This document shows positions 14,960 through 23,106 of a stretch of 30,605 bases of DNA, piece by piece. Location of the stretch: the NCBI GenBank assembly GCA_035938875.1, contig DASZGL010000111.1, positions 1 to 30,605 on the forward strand, read 5' to 3'. Positions within the stretch are counted from its first letter, which is position 1; every line of letters begins with the position of its first letter. The notes under the pieces were generated by a model, which was given only the letters and a program-made list of their open reading frames with translations, had not been told where the DNA came from and did no database searches. The position numbers and the translations under genes were made by a program. The stretch is from DASZGL01 sp035938875. Lineage in GTDB: Bacteria > Chloroflexota > Dormibacteria > Aeolococcales > Aeolococcaceae.

Positions 14960-16066
14960 TCATGTGGTGGCTCGCCGGTAGAACTTGGTCGGCACGATGA
15001 CCGCCGGTGCCGTGTTGCCGCGGATGTCCACGTCGACGCTGGTGCGCCCGGTGATCGCCTCGCGGTCGACCAGCGCGATGGCGATGCCAGATCCCAGGGT
15101 GAAGCTGAAGGTGCCGCTGAGCACGCTGCCGATGCGCCTGCCGTCGGCGAGAACATCGTGGCCGTGCCTGGCGATGTTGCGTCCCTCGAGGCGCAGGCCG
15201 ATGGTGGTGCGTGCCGGGCCGGCTTCCTTGATTCGGCGCAGCGCGTCGCCACCGATGAAGTCGCCCTTGTCGAGCTTGACCGTCCAGCCGAGGCCGGCGC
15301 TGTAGGGATCGACGGTCTCGTCCATGTCCTGCCCGTAGAGGCGCAGCCCTGCTTCGAGGCGCAGAGTGTCGCGGGCGCCGAGCCCGGCCGGGACCATGCC
15401 GAGCGCTGCGCCTGCTTCGAGCAGGGCGTCCCAGAGCCGCTCGGCGCGACCGGCGTCGATGGAGATCTCGACGCCGTCCTCGCCGGTGTATCCCGTGCGC
15501 GAGATGACCGAGACGCGGGAGTCGTCGATGCCGGCGATCATCGCGCCGGTGATGTGAAACGGGGCGAGCCTGTCGAGGTCGGCATCGGTCAGCTGGGCGA
15601 CGATGTCGATGGCGCGCGGGCCCTGCACGGCGAGCAGCGCGATCTCATCGCTGAGGTCGGTGATGTTCGCGTCGCCGAAGACCCGGTCGCGCATCCATGC
15701 GACGTCCTTGCTGCGCGTCGCCGCGTTGACGGTGACGATGATGTGTTTCCCGTCGAGTCCACGAGCGACCACGACATCGTCGACGATGCCTCCGTCGTCG
15801 TTGCACATCACCGAGTACAGCGCCTGCGCGGCGTCGAGCCGGCTGATGTCGTTGGTCACCAGCTGCTGGACATTGGCCTCGGCGTCGGCGCCGCCGAATC
15901 GCACCTCGCCCATGTGGGAGATGTCGAAGAGCCCGGCACGATGGCGGACGGCGAGGTGCTCCTCGCGGATGCCGCTGTACTGCAGCGGCATGTCGTAGCC
16001 GCCGAACTCCACCATCCGCGCCCCCAGCGCCAGGTGACGGTGGTACAGAGGGGTGCGCAGCGCCAT
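14960..16066 (-). CDS. gcvT: Aminomethyltransferase, glycine cleavage system T protein
   Basis: This 368-aa GcvT transfers the methylene carbon from aminomethyl-lipoyl GcvH to tetrahydrofolate and releases ammonia. Hallmarks are RTPLYHRHLALGARMVEFGGYDMPLQY, HRAGLFDISHMGEV (with the catalytic Asp), SRTGYTGEDGVEI, GLGARDTLRLEAGLRLYGQDMD and GWTVKLDKGDFIGG. Length and order are normal. A TACACT -10 on the minus strand (16082-16077) lies 10 bases before the ATG, so the mRNA may be nearly leaderless. First gene of gcvT-gcvH-methyltransferase. Confidence 0.97.
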   Translation of the reverse strand: MALRTPLYHRHLALGARMVEFGGYDMPLQYSGIREEHLAVRHRAGLFDISHMGEVRFGGADAEANVQQLVTNDISRLDAAQALYSVMCNDDGGIVDDVVVARGLDGKHIIVTVNAATRSKDVAWMRDRVFGDANITDLSDEIALLAVQGPRAIDIVAQLTDADLDRLAPFHITGAMIAGIDDSRVSVISRTGYTGEDGVEISIDAGRAERLWDALLEAGAALGMVPAGLGARDTLRLEAGLRLYGQDMDETVDPYSAGLGWTVKLDKGDFIGGDALRRIKEAGPARTTIGLRLEGRNIARHGHDVLADGRRIGSVLSGTFSFTLGSGIAIALVDREAITGRTSVDVDIRGNTAPAVIVPTKFYRRATT

Positions 16067-16076
16067 GGCCTGCGCG

Positions 16077-16124
16077 AGTGTAGCGCCCGCTCCGGCGACC
16101 CCGGCCGTGGCAGCGGACTAGAGT
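16077..16124. promoter_or_regulatory. Divergent -10 elements for gcvT (-) and the penicillin-acylase-family gene (+)
   Basis: TACACT at 16082-16077 (minus) is placed for a transcript starting about 4 bases before the gcvT ATG. TAGAGT at 16119-16124 (plus) is a weaker candidate with a leader of about 100 bases before 16230. The rest of the 163-base intergenic region shows nothing else I can name. Confidence 0.35.
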
Positions 16125-16229
16125 CGACCAGCGCCGCGCGCCGTATCCCGCCACGCCGCCGGCCGTTTCAGCAGCATTGGTTCGCGGCAACGGGGAGGTC
16201 GACCCTGTGCTCCCCAACCGGGAGACGAC

Positions 16230-18668
16230 ATGAGACTGGCCGGCATCGTGGCGCTGATCCTCGGCGCCGCCGTCGTGCTCACCGTCCTGATCGCCCATCA
16301 CATGCTCTTCCGGCGGCGCCAGCCGCGAGTCAGCGGCACCGTCATCAGCGAAGGCGTGCAGGCCCCGGTGCGCATCGTCCGCGACCGTCACGGCGTGCCC
16401 CACATCGAGGCGGAGTCCATGGAGGACGCCACCTTCGCGCTCGGTTTCGTCCACGCCCAGGACCGCGGCTGGCAGCTCGAGCTCCATCGCCGCCTCGCCG
16501 CCGGGCGGGTCGCCGAGTTTGCCGGCGTCGCCGCCCTCGAGGCCGACCGCTTCATGCGCCGGCTGGGGCTGATGCGGGTCGCCGAGGAGGAGGAGCGCCT
16601 CCTCGAGCCGGAGACGCGGCGCCTCCTCGACGCCTATTCGGCAGGGGTCACCGCGGTTCTCTGCGGCGGCCAGCCGAGGCCCCCGGAGATGGTCCTCGCC
16701 GGGATCAGGCCGGAGCCCTGGCGGCCGGCTCACACGCTGGCGTTCTTTCGCGCATTCGCCCTCGGGCTGGCCCTCAACTGGGACACCGAGCTGCAGCGCC
16801 TGCGTCTGCTCCAGGCTCTCGGCGCCGAGCGGGCGGCGGCGCTGGACCTCGCCTATCCCGATGCCAACCCCACCATCCTCGCCGAGACGCTCGCCGCCGC
16901 GCCGGCGCCCGCCGGGAGCAGCGCCCGAGCCATGTTCGAGGAGGCGGCGCGCTGGATCCCCACCGGGTCGCTGGCCGCGGCGAGCAACAACTGGGTGGTC
17001 GACGGCAGCGTCACCGAGACCGGCCGGCCGATGCTCTGCAACGATCCCCACCTCACGCCGTTGGTGCCGTCGATCTGGTACGAGGCCCACGTCCGCGGCG
17101 GCGACGTCGAGGCCGCCGGGGTGACCGTTCCCGGGTCGCCCGGTGTGGTCATCGGCCACAACCGGCACATCGCCTGGGGGTTCACCAACTCATTCGCCGA
17201 CGTTCAGGACCTGGTCATCGAGGAGTTCGGCGACGCTTCGGCAAAAACGGTCCGCACCGAGACGGGCCTGCAGCCAACCCTGGTCCGCGACGAGGTCATC
17301 ACCGTCCGCGGCGGCATGAGCGTCGTCGAGCGCGTGGTGGAGACCCGTCACGGCCCGGTCGTCGAGCTCTTCAGCGTCGACGGAGCGCAGCGAGGGCTCG
17401 CCCTGCAGTGGCCGGCGCTGCGGCCCGGTCGCAGCGCTGACGGCTTCCTGCAGCTGCAATGGGCGAAGAACTGGAACGATTTCCGCAACGCACTCAATAG
17501 CGTCGACTTCGCGCCCCAGAACGCCGTCTACGCAGACGTCGATGGCCACATCGGCTACTTTCTCACCAGCCGCATCCCGGTTCGCCGCAGGGCGGCCAGC
17601 CGCGTCCCGGTGCCGGGCTGGACCGGCGACGCGCTCTTCGAGCGCTTCCTCGACGTCGCCGAGAAGCCCCAGATCCTCGACCCCCCCGACCACGTCATCA
17701 TCACCGCCAACAACCGCGTTGTCGGTGAGGGATTCCCTCATCACATCGCCTTCGACTACATGAACGGATACCGCGCCGCTCGCCTGCAACAGCTCCTGGG
17801 CGGACGGCAGCGGATGAATGCGTCGTTCATGGCAGCAACGCAGCTTGACGTGGTCTGCCTCCCGGCTCGCGAGCTCGCCGTCCTCCTCGCCGACATGCGC
17901 TGCGAGATCAGGGAGGCCGACGAGGCACGGCAGGCGCTGGTCGACTGGGACGGCGTCATGGCTCCGGAGTCCGCCGAACCGTGTGTCTACGAGGCTTTCA
18001 TGCTGCGCCTGGCGCAGAACGTGCTCGAGCCGCTGGTCGGCGAGAGCTGGCGGCTGGTCGCCGGCGAGATGGCCCACCCCGTCTTCGGCGTCGCCGGCAA
18101 CATCACCGGCAGGCTCACGCCGTGGCTGCTCGAGCGCTGGCGCGACGGTGACGACAGCGCGCTGCGCGGTCGCGGCTGGGACGAGGTCGCCGCGCTGTCG
18201 ATGGAGCAGGCGGTCGCCGACGTGCGGCGCAGCGTCGGGCCGCAGCGACGCTGGCGCTGGGGCCGCCTCCACACCATGCCGCTGGTCCACGCGCTCGGTG
18301 TCCGGCGTCCCCTCGGCCTGCTCTTCAACGCGGGGCGCGTCGAGGTCGGCGGCAACACCGACACAGTGCTGCAGACGGCGTACCTCCCCGGCTCGTACCT
18401 CACCCGCGGTTGGGCGCCGTCGTGGCGGCAGATCATCGACGTCGGAGAATGGGACGCGTGCACGGGGATCCACCTTCCCGGACAGTCGGGGCATCCCGGC
18501 TCGCGCCATCACCGCGACCTGGTGCAGAGATGGCGGCGCAATCAGCAGCATCCACTGTTCTGGAGCCCTGATGCGGTGAGCAGGGCGGCCGAATCGGTGC
18601 TGGTGCTGCGCCCGCTGCCCAGGGCGGTGGCGGTGCCCACCGCCGAACAGGAGCGCGTCGCCGCATGA
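16230..18668 (+). CDS. Penicillin acylase family (Ntn-hydrolase) membrane-anchored amidase
   Basis: This 812-aa protein has an N-terminal membrane helix (about 3-24). A family alpha-chain region includes VRIVRDRHGVPHIEAESMEDATFALGF and VHAQDRGWQLELHRR. The self-cleavage site is at Ser252 in AAASNNWVVDG; this Ser becomes the N-terminal nucleophile of the beta chain. Downstream, NDPHL, GVTVPGSPGVVIGHNRHIAWGFTN and ITANNRV are family motifs. Members hydrolyse amides such as beta-lactam side chains, acyl-homoserine lactones or acylated peptides outside the cytoplasmic membrane. The substrate cannot be read from sequence. GGGAGA stands just ahead of the ATG. Its 3' end overlaps the next gene (ATGA). 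Confidence 0.93.
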   Translation: MRLAGIVALILGAAVVLTVLIAHHMLFRRRQPRVSGTVISEGVQAPVRIVRDRHGVPHIEAESMEDATFALGFVHAQDRGWQLELHRRLAAGRVAEFAGVAALEADRFMRRLGLMRVAEEEERLLEPETRRLLDAYSAGVTAVLCGGQPRPPEMVLAGIRPEPWRPAHTLAFFRAFALGLALNWDTELQRLRLLQALGAERAAALDLAYPDANPTILAETLAAAPAPAGSSARAMFEEAARWIPTGSLAAASNNWVVDGSVTETGRPMLCNDPHLTPLVPSIWYEAHVRGGDVEAAGVTVPGSPGVVIGHNRHIAWGFTNSFADVQDLVIEEFGDASAKTVRTETGLQPTLVRDEVITVRGGMSVVERVVETRHGPVVELFSVDGAQRGLALQWPALRPGRSADGFLQLQWAKNWNDFRNALNSVDFAPQNAVYADVDGHIGYFLTSRIPVRRRAASRVPVPGWTGDALFERFLDVAEKPQILDPPDHVIITANNRVVGEGFPHHIAFDYMNGYRAARLQQLLGGRQRMNASFMAATQLDVVCLPARELAVLLADMRCEIREADEARQALVDWDGVMAPESAEPCVYEAFMLRLAQNVLEPLVGESWRLVAGEMAHPVFGVAGNITGRLTPWLLERWRDGDDSALRGRGWDEVAALSMEQAVADVRRSVGPQRRWRWGRLHTMPLVHALGVRRPLGLLFNAGRVEVGGNTDTVLQTAYLPGSYLTRGWAPSWRQIIDVGEWDACTGIHLPGQSGHPGSRHHRDLVQRWRRNQQHPLFWSPDAVSRAAESVLVLRPLPRAVAVPTAEQERVAA

Positions 18669-19159
18669 GCCTGCGGCGATGGGCTGCGTTCGGCGCCGCG
18701 CTGTCCGCGGTTCTGTGCGCGGTGTGCGCCGGTGCGGGTCGCGGCGGCGGCACGCTCACCGCCGTCGCATCTCATGTGGCGACGACGGCGTCGGTCGCGG
18801 CGACATCACCGGCAACCCCGGCCACGACAGCGGACAAGAAATCGACGACGACGTCGGATACCACCACGCCGCCCCCAGTGGAGACCCCTCTGCCCGTCAC
18901 CCTGCCACCGACACCACCGCCGACCCCGACCCCGACGGACACGCCACCGCCAGCAGCGACGTCGACGAGCACGTCCTCGTCGTCCAGCGCCACGCCGCCT
19001 CCGCCGAGCTCGTCGTCATCGAGCGTGGCGCCCTTCACCGCCACCAGCGCCCCGGACAGCGGGCACGGCGGCGGCCTGGGGACACTGCTCATCGTCGTGC
19101 TGCTCACACTGCTGGCCATCGGCACCGGCTCGATCTTCCTCTTCCTGCGCCTGCGGTGA
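18665..19159 (+). CDS. Small Pro/Ser/Thr-rich membrane-anchored surface protein, function unknown
   Basis: This 164-aa protein has a signal peptide (about 1-24), a long disordered Thr/Pro/Ser stretch (about 45-135) and a C-terminal membrane helix (LGTLLIVVLLTLLAIGTGSIFLFL) ending in RLR. No domain is recognised. The stretch resembles cell-wall-spanning or O-glycosylated linkers. Its ATG overlaps the stop of the penicillin-acylase-family gene, and its stop overlaps the GTG of the next gene, so the three are co-translated. A scaffold or wall-spacer role is possible but unproven. Confidence 0.75.
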   Translation: MSLRRWAAFGAALSAVLCAVCAGAGRGGGTLTAVASHVATTASVAATSPATPATTADKKSTTTSDTTTPPPVETPLPVTLPPTPPPTPTPTDTPPPAATSTSTSSSSSATPPPPSSSSSSVAPFTATSAPDSGHGGGLGTLLIVVLLTLLAIGTGSIFLFLRLR

Positions 19160-19806
19160 CGCGCCAGCGGGGCGGCATCGCGCTGCGCATGGCGCTGCTC
19201 GGGACGCTGGCGCTGCTCGCCAGCTGCGCAGCCATCGGCTACCTGCGGGTGACCGCGGTGCCCGACCTGGGGGCGCCGCCACGCGGGCCCTCCGCAGGAA
19301 CCACGCAGATCGAGGTGGCGGCCTCGCTGGGTACGCAGCTGGTGAAATCGCTGATCACCGCAGAGCACGCCAAGGTCAGCCTCAGCGAGCAGGACCTCAC
19401 CGTTGTCGTCACCGCCAACAACCCCGACCCCAGGCGCTTTGCGAGCCCCTCGGTGCGGGTGCGCGACGGCCTCGTGGTTGTCGCGGCCGACACAGACTTC
19501 GGTCCGCTGTCGGTCACCGGCATCGGGCGCGTCGCCCTGGTCCTGACCGGTGGCAGCGATGGGCTCCCCGATATCGCCGTCGAGGTGCGCGAGATCGACG
19601 CTGGAGAGCTGACCCTCCCCGGCTTTGCCCGCGACGACATCGCCCGCCGCATGCAGCAGTCGCTGACAATGCGCCACCTTTTCGGGGCCAATCCGGCACT
19701 GTCCCGCCTGCGCCCATATCTCGAGTGCGTCGGCGTCAGCGCTGTCGCGGTGGTCCTGGGCTTCCGCCGGCCACTCGCAACGCCCCGATCCGACACCTGC
19801 GCGTAG
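19156..19806 (+). CDS. Predicted lipoprotein, function unknown
   Basis: This 216-aa protein starts at a GTG overlapping the preceding stop (GTGA). The N-terminus MTRQRGGIALRMALLGTLA is followed by LLASC, a good lipobox with Cys at about residue 24. The body (IEVAASLGTQLVKSLI..., VSLSEQDLTVVVTANN, VRVRDGLVVVAADTDFGPLSVTG, VEVREIDAGELTLPG) alternates beta strands in a way reminiscent of lipid-binding tube-like lipoproteins of the LmeA/DUF2993 type. I cannot confirm that family. Third gene of the penicillin-acylase-family operon. Confidence 0.7.
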   Translation: MTRQRGGIALRMALLGTLALLASCAAIGYLRVTAVPDLGAPPRGPSAGTTQIEVAASLGTQLVKSLITAEHAKVSLSEQDLTVVVTANNPDPRRFASPSVRVRDGLVVVAADTDFGPLSVTGIGRVALVLTGGSDGLPDIAVEVREIDAGELTLPGFARDDIARRMQQSLTMRHLFGANPALSRLRPYLECVGVSAVAVVLGFRRPLATPRSDTCA

Positions 19807-19878
19807 CCGGCGCTCCCAGCTGGCAACGGTCAGGTCACAGGCTGGCTGCGCGCCGCGGGCGCGATCGGAGACCGTGCC

Positions 19879-19884
19879 TATACT
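19879..19884 (+). promoter_or_regulatory. -10 element of the response-regulator gene
   Basis: TATACT at 19879-19884 predicts a start near 19891 and a 26-base leader. The leader contains TTAGGGGCC ahead of the GTG at 19917 as a possible ribosome site. No -35 hexamer is evident. Confidence 0.45.
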
Positions 19885-19916
19885 CCGACACCGATCACTG
19901 ACTTAGGGGCCCCTGA

Positions 19917-20306
19917 GTGCACCGCCGCCGCATCCTCGTCGTCGACGACGACCCGCGCCTTCTTCACGTGGTGTCGATGTACCTGACGATCGAGGGCTAC
20001 GAGGTGGTCACCGCCAATGACGGCGAGGAGGCCCTGCGCCACGTCGACGAGCTGCCGCCCGACCTGATCATCCTCGACGTCATGATGCCGGGCATGGACG
20101 GGCTCGAGGCCTGCCGCCGGCTCAAGCGCGATCCGGGCACGCGCAGCATCCCCGTTCTGATGTTCACCGCCCTCAGCCGTGAGGAGGACATCGAAGAGGG
20201 TCGCAGCGCCGGCGCGGACCGGTTCATCAACAAGCCCTTCAGCCTCATCGGCCTCCAGGCGGTGATTCGCGGCTTTCTCGGGGAACCGGCGCCGACCGCT
20301 GCCTGA
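19917..20306 (+). CDS. Stand-alone response regulator receiver protein
   Basis: This 129-aa protein is only a CheY-like receiver domain. It has the acidic pocket D10-D12 (VVDDDPR), phosphoacceptor Asp54 in ILDVMMPGMDG, the switch residue Thr84 (LMFTALS) and Lys106 in INKPF. All phosphorylation residues are present. There is no output domain and no histidine kinase nearby, so it must act by protein contact or belong to a phosphorelay encoded elsewhere. GTG start. Confidence 0.95.
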   Translation: MHRRRILVVDDDPRLLHVVSMYLTIEGYEVVTANDGEEALRHVDELPPDLIILDVMMPGMDGLEACRRLKRDPGTRSIPVLMFTALSREEDIEEGRSAGADRFINKPFSLIGLQAVIRGFLGEPAPTAA

Positions 20307-20323
20307 GGCGTCACACTCTGCGC

Positions 20324-20824
20324 GTGGACGCACCGCGCCTGAGCCACGTCGACGACGCCGGGACGGCGCGCATGGTCGACATCTCCGACAAGCCGGAGAC
20401 GGCGAGGAGCGCGACGGCGCAGGGCCGGGTGCGCAGTGACCAGGCGACCGTCGAGCTCCTCGCCGCCGGCCGGATGACCAAGGGCGACGTCCTCGCCACA
20501 GCGCGCATCGCCGGGGTGATGGCCGCCAAGCGCACCGCCGAGCTCATCCCGCTCTGCCACCCCCTGCCGCTCACCGACGTCGACGTCGACCTCGTCGTCG
20601 ACCGCGCCCTCCCCGGGGTGCGCATCAGCGCCACGGCCCGCTGCGTCGGTCGCACCGGCGTCGAGATGGAGGCGCTCACCGCGGTGAGCGTCGCCGCCCT
20701 CACCGTCGTCGACATGATCAAGTCGTCCGACCGCTGGGCCGTCATCGACGCCATCGGCCTCGTCGCCAAGCACGGCGGCCGCAGCGGCTCGCTGGAACGC
20801 CCAACCGAGCGCAGCCTGGGCTGA
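20324..20824 (+). CDS. moaC: Cyclic pyranopterin monophosphate synthase
   Basis: MoaC works with the radical-SAM enzyme MoaA in the first step of molybdenum cofactor synthesis, turning 3',8-cyclo-GTP into cyclic pyranopterin monophosphate. The 166-aa protein carries the family blocks MVDISDKPETARSATAQGRV, GDVLATARIAGVMAAKRTAELIPLCHPLPLT, GVEMEALTAVSVAALTVVDMIKS and KHGGRSG. Start GTG 20324 has no clear Shine-Dalgarno. It is convergent with mog, 36 bases apart. moaA is not in the window. Confidence 0.96.
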   Translation: MDAPRLSHVDDAGTARMVDISDKPETARSATAQGRVRSDQATVELLAAGRMTKGDVLATARIAGVMAAKRTAELIPLCHPLPLTDVDVDLVVDRALPGVRISATARCVGRTGVEMEALTAVSVAALTVVDMIKSSDRWAVIDAIGLVAKHGGRSGSLERPTERSLG

Positions 20825-20860
20825 CGTCCGCTGCCCCGCCATCGAGCAACGAGGTCGAGG

Positions 20861-21370
20861 CTACTCCGCCGGCGGAGCTGCGTGAGGGTCGCGGTGGCCG
20901 GCGAGCAGGCGGAGGGCGTGGGGCAGCGCGGGCCAGACGGCGTCGAGGCACTCGACCACGGCTCTGGGGCTGCCGGGGAGCGCCACGACGAGGCACCGGT
21001 TGCGCACTCCGACGACCTGGCGCGACAGCATCGCGTGCGGCGTGGATGCGAGGCCGCGGGCGCGCATCGCCTCGGCCATGCCGGGAACCTGGTAGTCGAG
21101 CAGCGGGGTGACGGTCTGCGGGGTGCGGTCACGTGGGGCCAGGCCGGTACCGCCGCTGATCACCAGCAGGTCGGCCGCTGCCGTCGCCTCGATCACGGCC
21201 GCCTCTATGGCAACTGCCTCGTCGGCTACGACGCCTCGCCAGACGATGTCCGCGGGTAGGCTGGCCAGCCGCTCGGCTGCGCGGCGGCCACTCTCGTCTT
21301 CGCGCTCACCGCGCGCGGCGGCGTCGCTGACGGTGAGGACCGCTGCACGGCACGGGGATTCCTCCGCCAC
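20861..21370 (-). CDS. mog: Molybdopterin adenylyltransferase (MogA/MoaB family)
   Basis: This 169-aa protein would adenylylate molybdopterin before molybdenum insertion. Family signatures are AVLTVSDAAARGEREDESG, LLVISGGTGLAPRDRTPQTVTPLLD, PGMAEAMRARG and VVALPGSPRAVVECLDAVWPALPHAL. It starts at GTG 21370. The 15 bases directly before this codon are a palindrome and there is no Shine-Dalgarno, which is odd. It lies 17 bases downstream of an unknown 124-aa gene on the same strand and is convergent with moaC. Confidence 0.92.
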   Translation of the reverse strand: MAEESPCRAAVLTVSDAAARGEREDESGRRAAERLASLPADIVWRGVVADEAVAIEAAVIEATAAADLLVISGGTGLAPRDRTPQTVTPLLDYQVPGMAEAMRARGLASTPHAMLSRQVVGVRNRCLVVALPGSPRAVVECLDAVWPALPHALRLLAGHRDPHAAPPAE

Positions 21371-21385
21371 GCCACACAGTGTGGC
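21371..21385. promoter_or_regulatory. 15-bp palindrome abutting the mog start codon
   Basis: GCCACAC-A-GTGTGGC is a perfect 7-bp inverted repeat around one base. It fills the space between the stop of the 124-aa gene (21388) and the mog GTG (21370), exactly where a ribosome-binding site should be. It could be a repressor operator, an intercistronic hairpin or a translational control site. Confidence 0.45.
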
Positions 21386-21387
21386 GG

Positions 21388-21762
21388 CTACGAGGCTTGA
21401 GGCAGGTACCCGTGGGGGCCGGCATCGTCGTCATCGTCGATGACCTCGAGCTCAGGGAGGCCCTTGCGCTGCAGCAGGCTGTCCTGCATCTCGTAGAGGC
21501 GGTCCATGAGGTGGACGATGGTGATCCGGCTGCGCAGCTCCTGGCGCAGGGCCTCGGGAAGGATGGTGTTCAGCGCGACGAGCCGGGGGCCGAAGCTGTC
21601 GGGAACGCGCTTGCGCCCGGCGAGGTGAAGCTCCTCGAGGTCGGCGAGCAGCCCATCGATGACCCGGATGGGGCGCTGTTCGCGGCGGCGTTCCAGGCGT
21701 TTACGCCACTGGCGGCGGACGCTCTGGATGATCTGCTCGTTGGTGTTCTCGAGTACGCTCAT
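21388..21762 (-). CDS. Conserved-looking hypothetical protein, 124 aa
   Basis: I do not recognise this protein. It is probably cytoplasmic and mostly helical. The N-terminal third is very basic (VRRQWRKRLERRREQRP), the middle is amphipathic (VIDGLLADLEELHLAG, IVHLMDRLYEMQDSLLQRKG), and there is an acidic DDDDD run near the C-terminus. No signal peptide or membrane segment. It is probably real: its ATG is preceded by TAGCTT 5 bases upstream on the minus strand, a leaderless arrangement seen at other genes here, and base use fits the window. It is followed at 17 bases by mog on the same strand. Confidence 0.7.
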   Translation of the reverse strand: MSVLENTNEQIIQSVRRQWRKRLERRREQRPIRVIDGLLADLEELHLAGRKRVPDSFGPRLVALNTILPEALRQELRSRITIVHLMDRLYEMQDSLLQRKGLPELEVIDDDDDAGPHGYLPQAS

Positions 21763-21945
21763 GGCAAAAGCTAATACGGCGGAAGTTGCGCGAAGGTTGC
21801 AGGTGGCCGGACTTCCTCAGCTGCTTCTCAGAGAGGGGTGGCGCCGGTGCTCTGCTTGGCCATCCTGGCGGTTTTCACGTAACGTTCCCGTTTAGAGAGG
21901 CTGGGATCGGGGGATCCCGAGCGCTGTAGGCCAACAAATGCCGAG

Positions 21946-23046
21946 GTGGCAGGGGTGGATCAGGTCGTCGGCCCTTCCCCCGCGTCTCGCGTGGACGCGC
22001 AGTCGACGGCTGCGCTGATTCCCGCGGCCGACCAGCTGATTTCCGCGACCAGGCAGCGCCTGACCACCAGCGGCGTGGCCGTGGCCGCGGCCGCCCGCAA
22101 CGTCAACGCGGTCATCGCCGCGCCCCAGGAGCGGCGCAGCACCCGCGCCTTCCGCCAGCGACCGCTTGTTTACAGCGCCATGGCCGGCTACGCGGTGCTC
22201 TCCATCGGCCTGATGGCCAGCAAACAGGTGGGGCTGACCTCGGAGCACGTCATCATCCTCGGTCTTGTCGGCTTCGCCGTCGTCGGTCGCGCCCGGCCCT
22301 TCGTCTGGGACTGGCTTCCCTTCCTCTTCGTCGCCGTGATGTTCGAGGACCTCACCGCTGTCGGCGCCCACCTCGCCGGTAGCGTCCACGACATCGGCCC
22401 GCTGGTCTTCGAAAAGAGCTGGCTCGGCGGGGTGCTGGCCACGACCTGGTTGCAGGATCGCATCGGCACCGGTCCGGTGGCCCACTGGTTCGGGGTGGTG
22501 CTGACGTCCGAGTACCTGTTCCACTTCGCCGCACCGCTGGTCGCCGGCCTGTGGTTGTGGCTGCGCCATCGGGACCGCTTCGGCACCTTCGTCGGGGCCT
22601 ACATCCTGGTGATGAGCCTGGGATTCGTCACCTACCTGGTCTACCCTGAGATGCCCCCGTGGCTGGCGGCGCAGCGTGGCTTGGGCCACATCCCGCCGGT
22701 GCATCGCATCGCCGTGGAGACGCTGCAGAACCTCGGCGGCTTCGGCAACTTCTACGCCGGCGCCGATCCCGAGCCCAACGCGGCGATGCCGTCACTGCAC
22801 GTGTCGGTGCCCATGGTCATCGCCTGCAGCATCATCGCCGTGAAGGGATGGGGCAACCGTCGCGCCTGGCTGTGGATGCTCTACCCGGTGACCATCTCCT
22901 TCGGTGTCGTCTACCTCGGTGAGCACTACATCTCCGACACCGTGGTCGGGCTCCTCCTCGGCGTCGCCTGCTTCCTCGTCGCCGAGCTGGGCCGCCGTTA
23001 CGACGCCGTGCGGCGCGAGACTGCGACAGTCCCGGCGAGGGCGTAG
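21946..23046 (+). CDS. PAP2-superfamily membrane phosphatase / phosphotransferase (inositol-phosphorylceramide-synthase-like)
   Basis: This 366-aa protein has a soluble N-terminal region of about 70 residues and then about six membrane helices. PAP2 motifs are present: NAAMPSLHVS (about 278-287, with the catalytic His) and GEHYISDTVVG (about 325-335, His and Asp). The spacing, and FVTYLVYPEMPPWLA between helices, match the PAP2_3 group, which includes inositol phosphorylceramide synthases and lipid phosphatases. It would act on a lipid head group at the outer membrane face. The substrate is unknown. Start GTG 21946; a GTG three codons later is equally possible. It is followed by the TPR-CAP gene 60 bases downstream with its own -10. 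Confidence 0.88.
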   Translation: MAGVDQVVGPSPASRVDAQSTAALIPAADQLISATRQRLTTSGVAVAAAARNVNAVIAAPQERRSTRAFRQRPLVYSAMAGYAVLSIGLMASKQVGLTSEHVIILGLVGFAVVGRARPFVWDWLPFLFVAVMFEDLTAVGAHLAGSVHDIGPLVFEKSWLGGVLATTWLQDRIGTGPVAHWFGVVLTSEYLFHFAAPLVAGLWLWLRHRDRFGTFVGAYILVMSLGFVTYLVYPEMPPWLAAQRGLGHIPPVHRIAVETLQNLGGFGNFYAGADPEPNAAMPSLHVSVPMVIACSIIAVKGWGNRRAWLWMLYPVTISFGVVYLGEHYISDTVVGLLLGVACFLVAELGRRYDAVRRETATVPARA

Positions 23047-23094
23047 CCGGGTCATCGCAGTGGTGTGCGCGCCGTCGCCGCGATGGCGGTGGCG

Positions 23095-23100
23095 TAGCCT
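23095..23100 (+). promoter_or_regulatory. -10 element of the TPR-CAP gene (leaderless)
   Basis: TAGCCT ends 6 bases before the GTG at 23107, so transcription would start on or next to the start codon. Confidence 0.4.
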
Positions 23101-23106
23101 GTCAGC

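Noticed and set aside
20864..20877. Palindrome CTCCGCCGGCGGAG as a moaC terminator
   Set aside because: It lies inside mog codons (PPAE end), has no loop and no U-tract; such palindromes are common at this GC.
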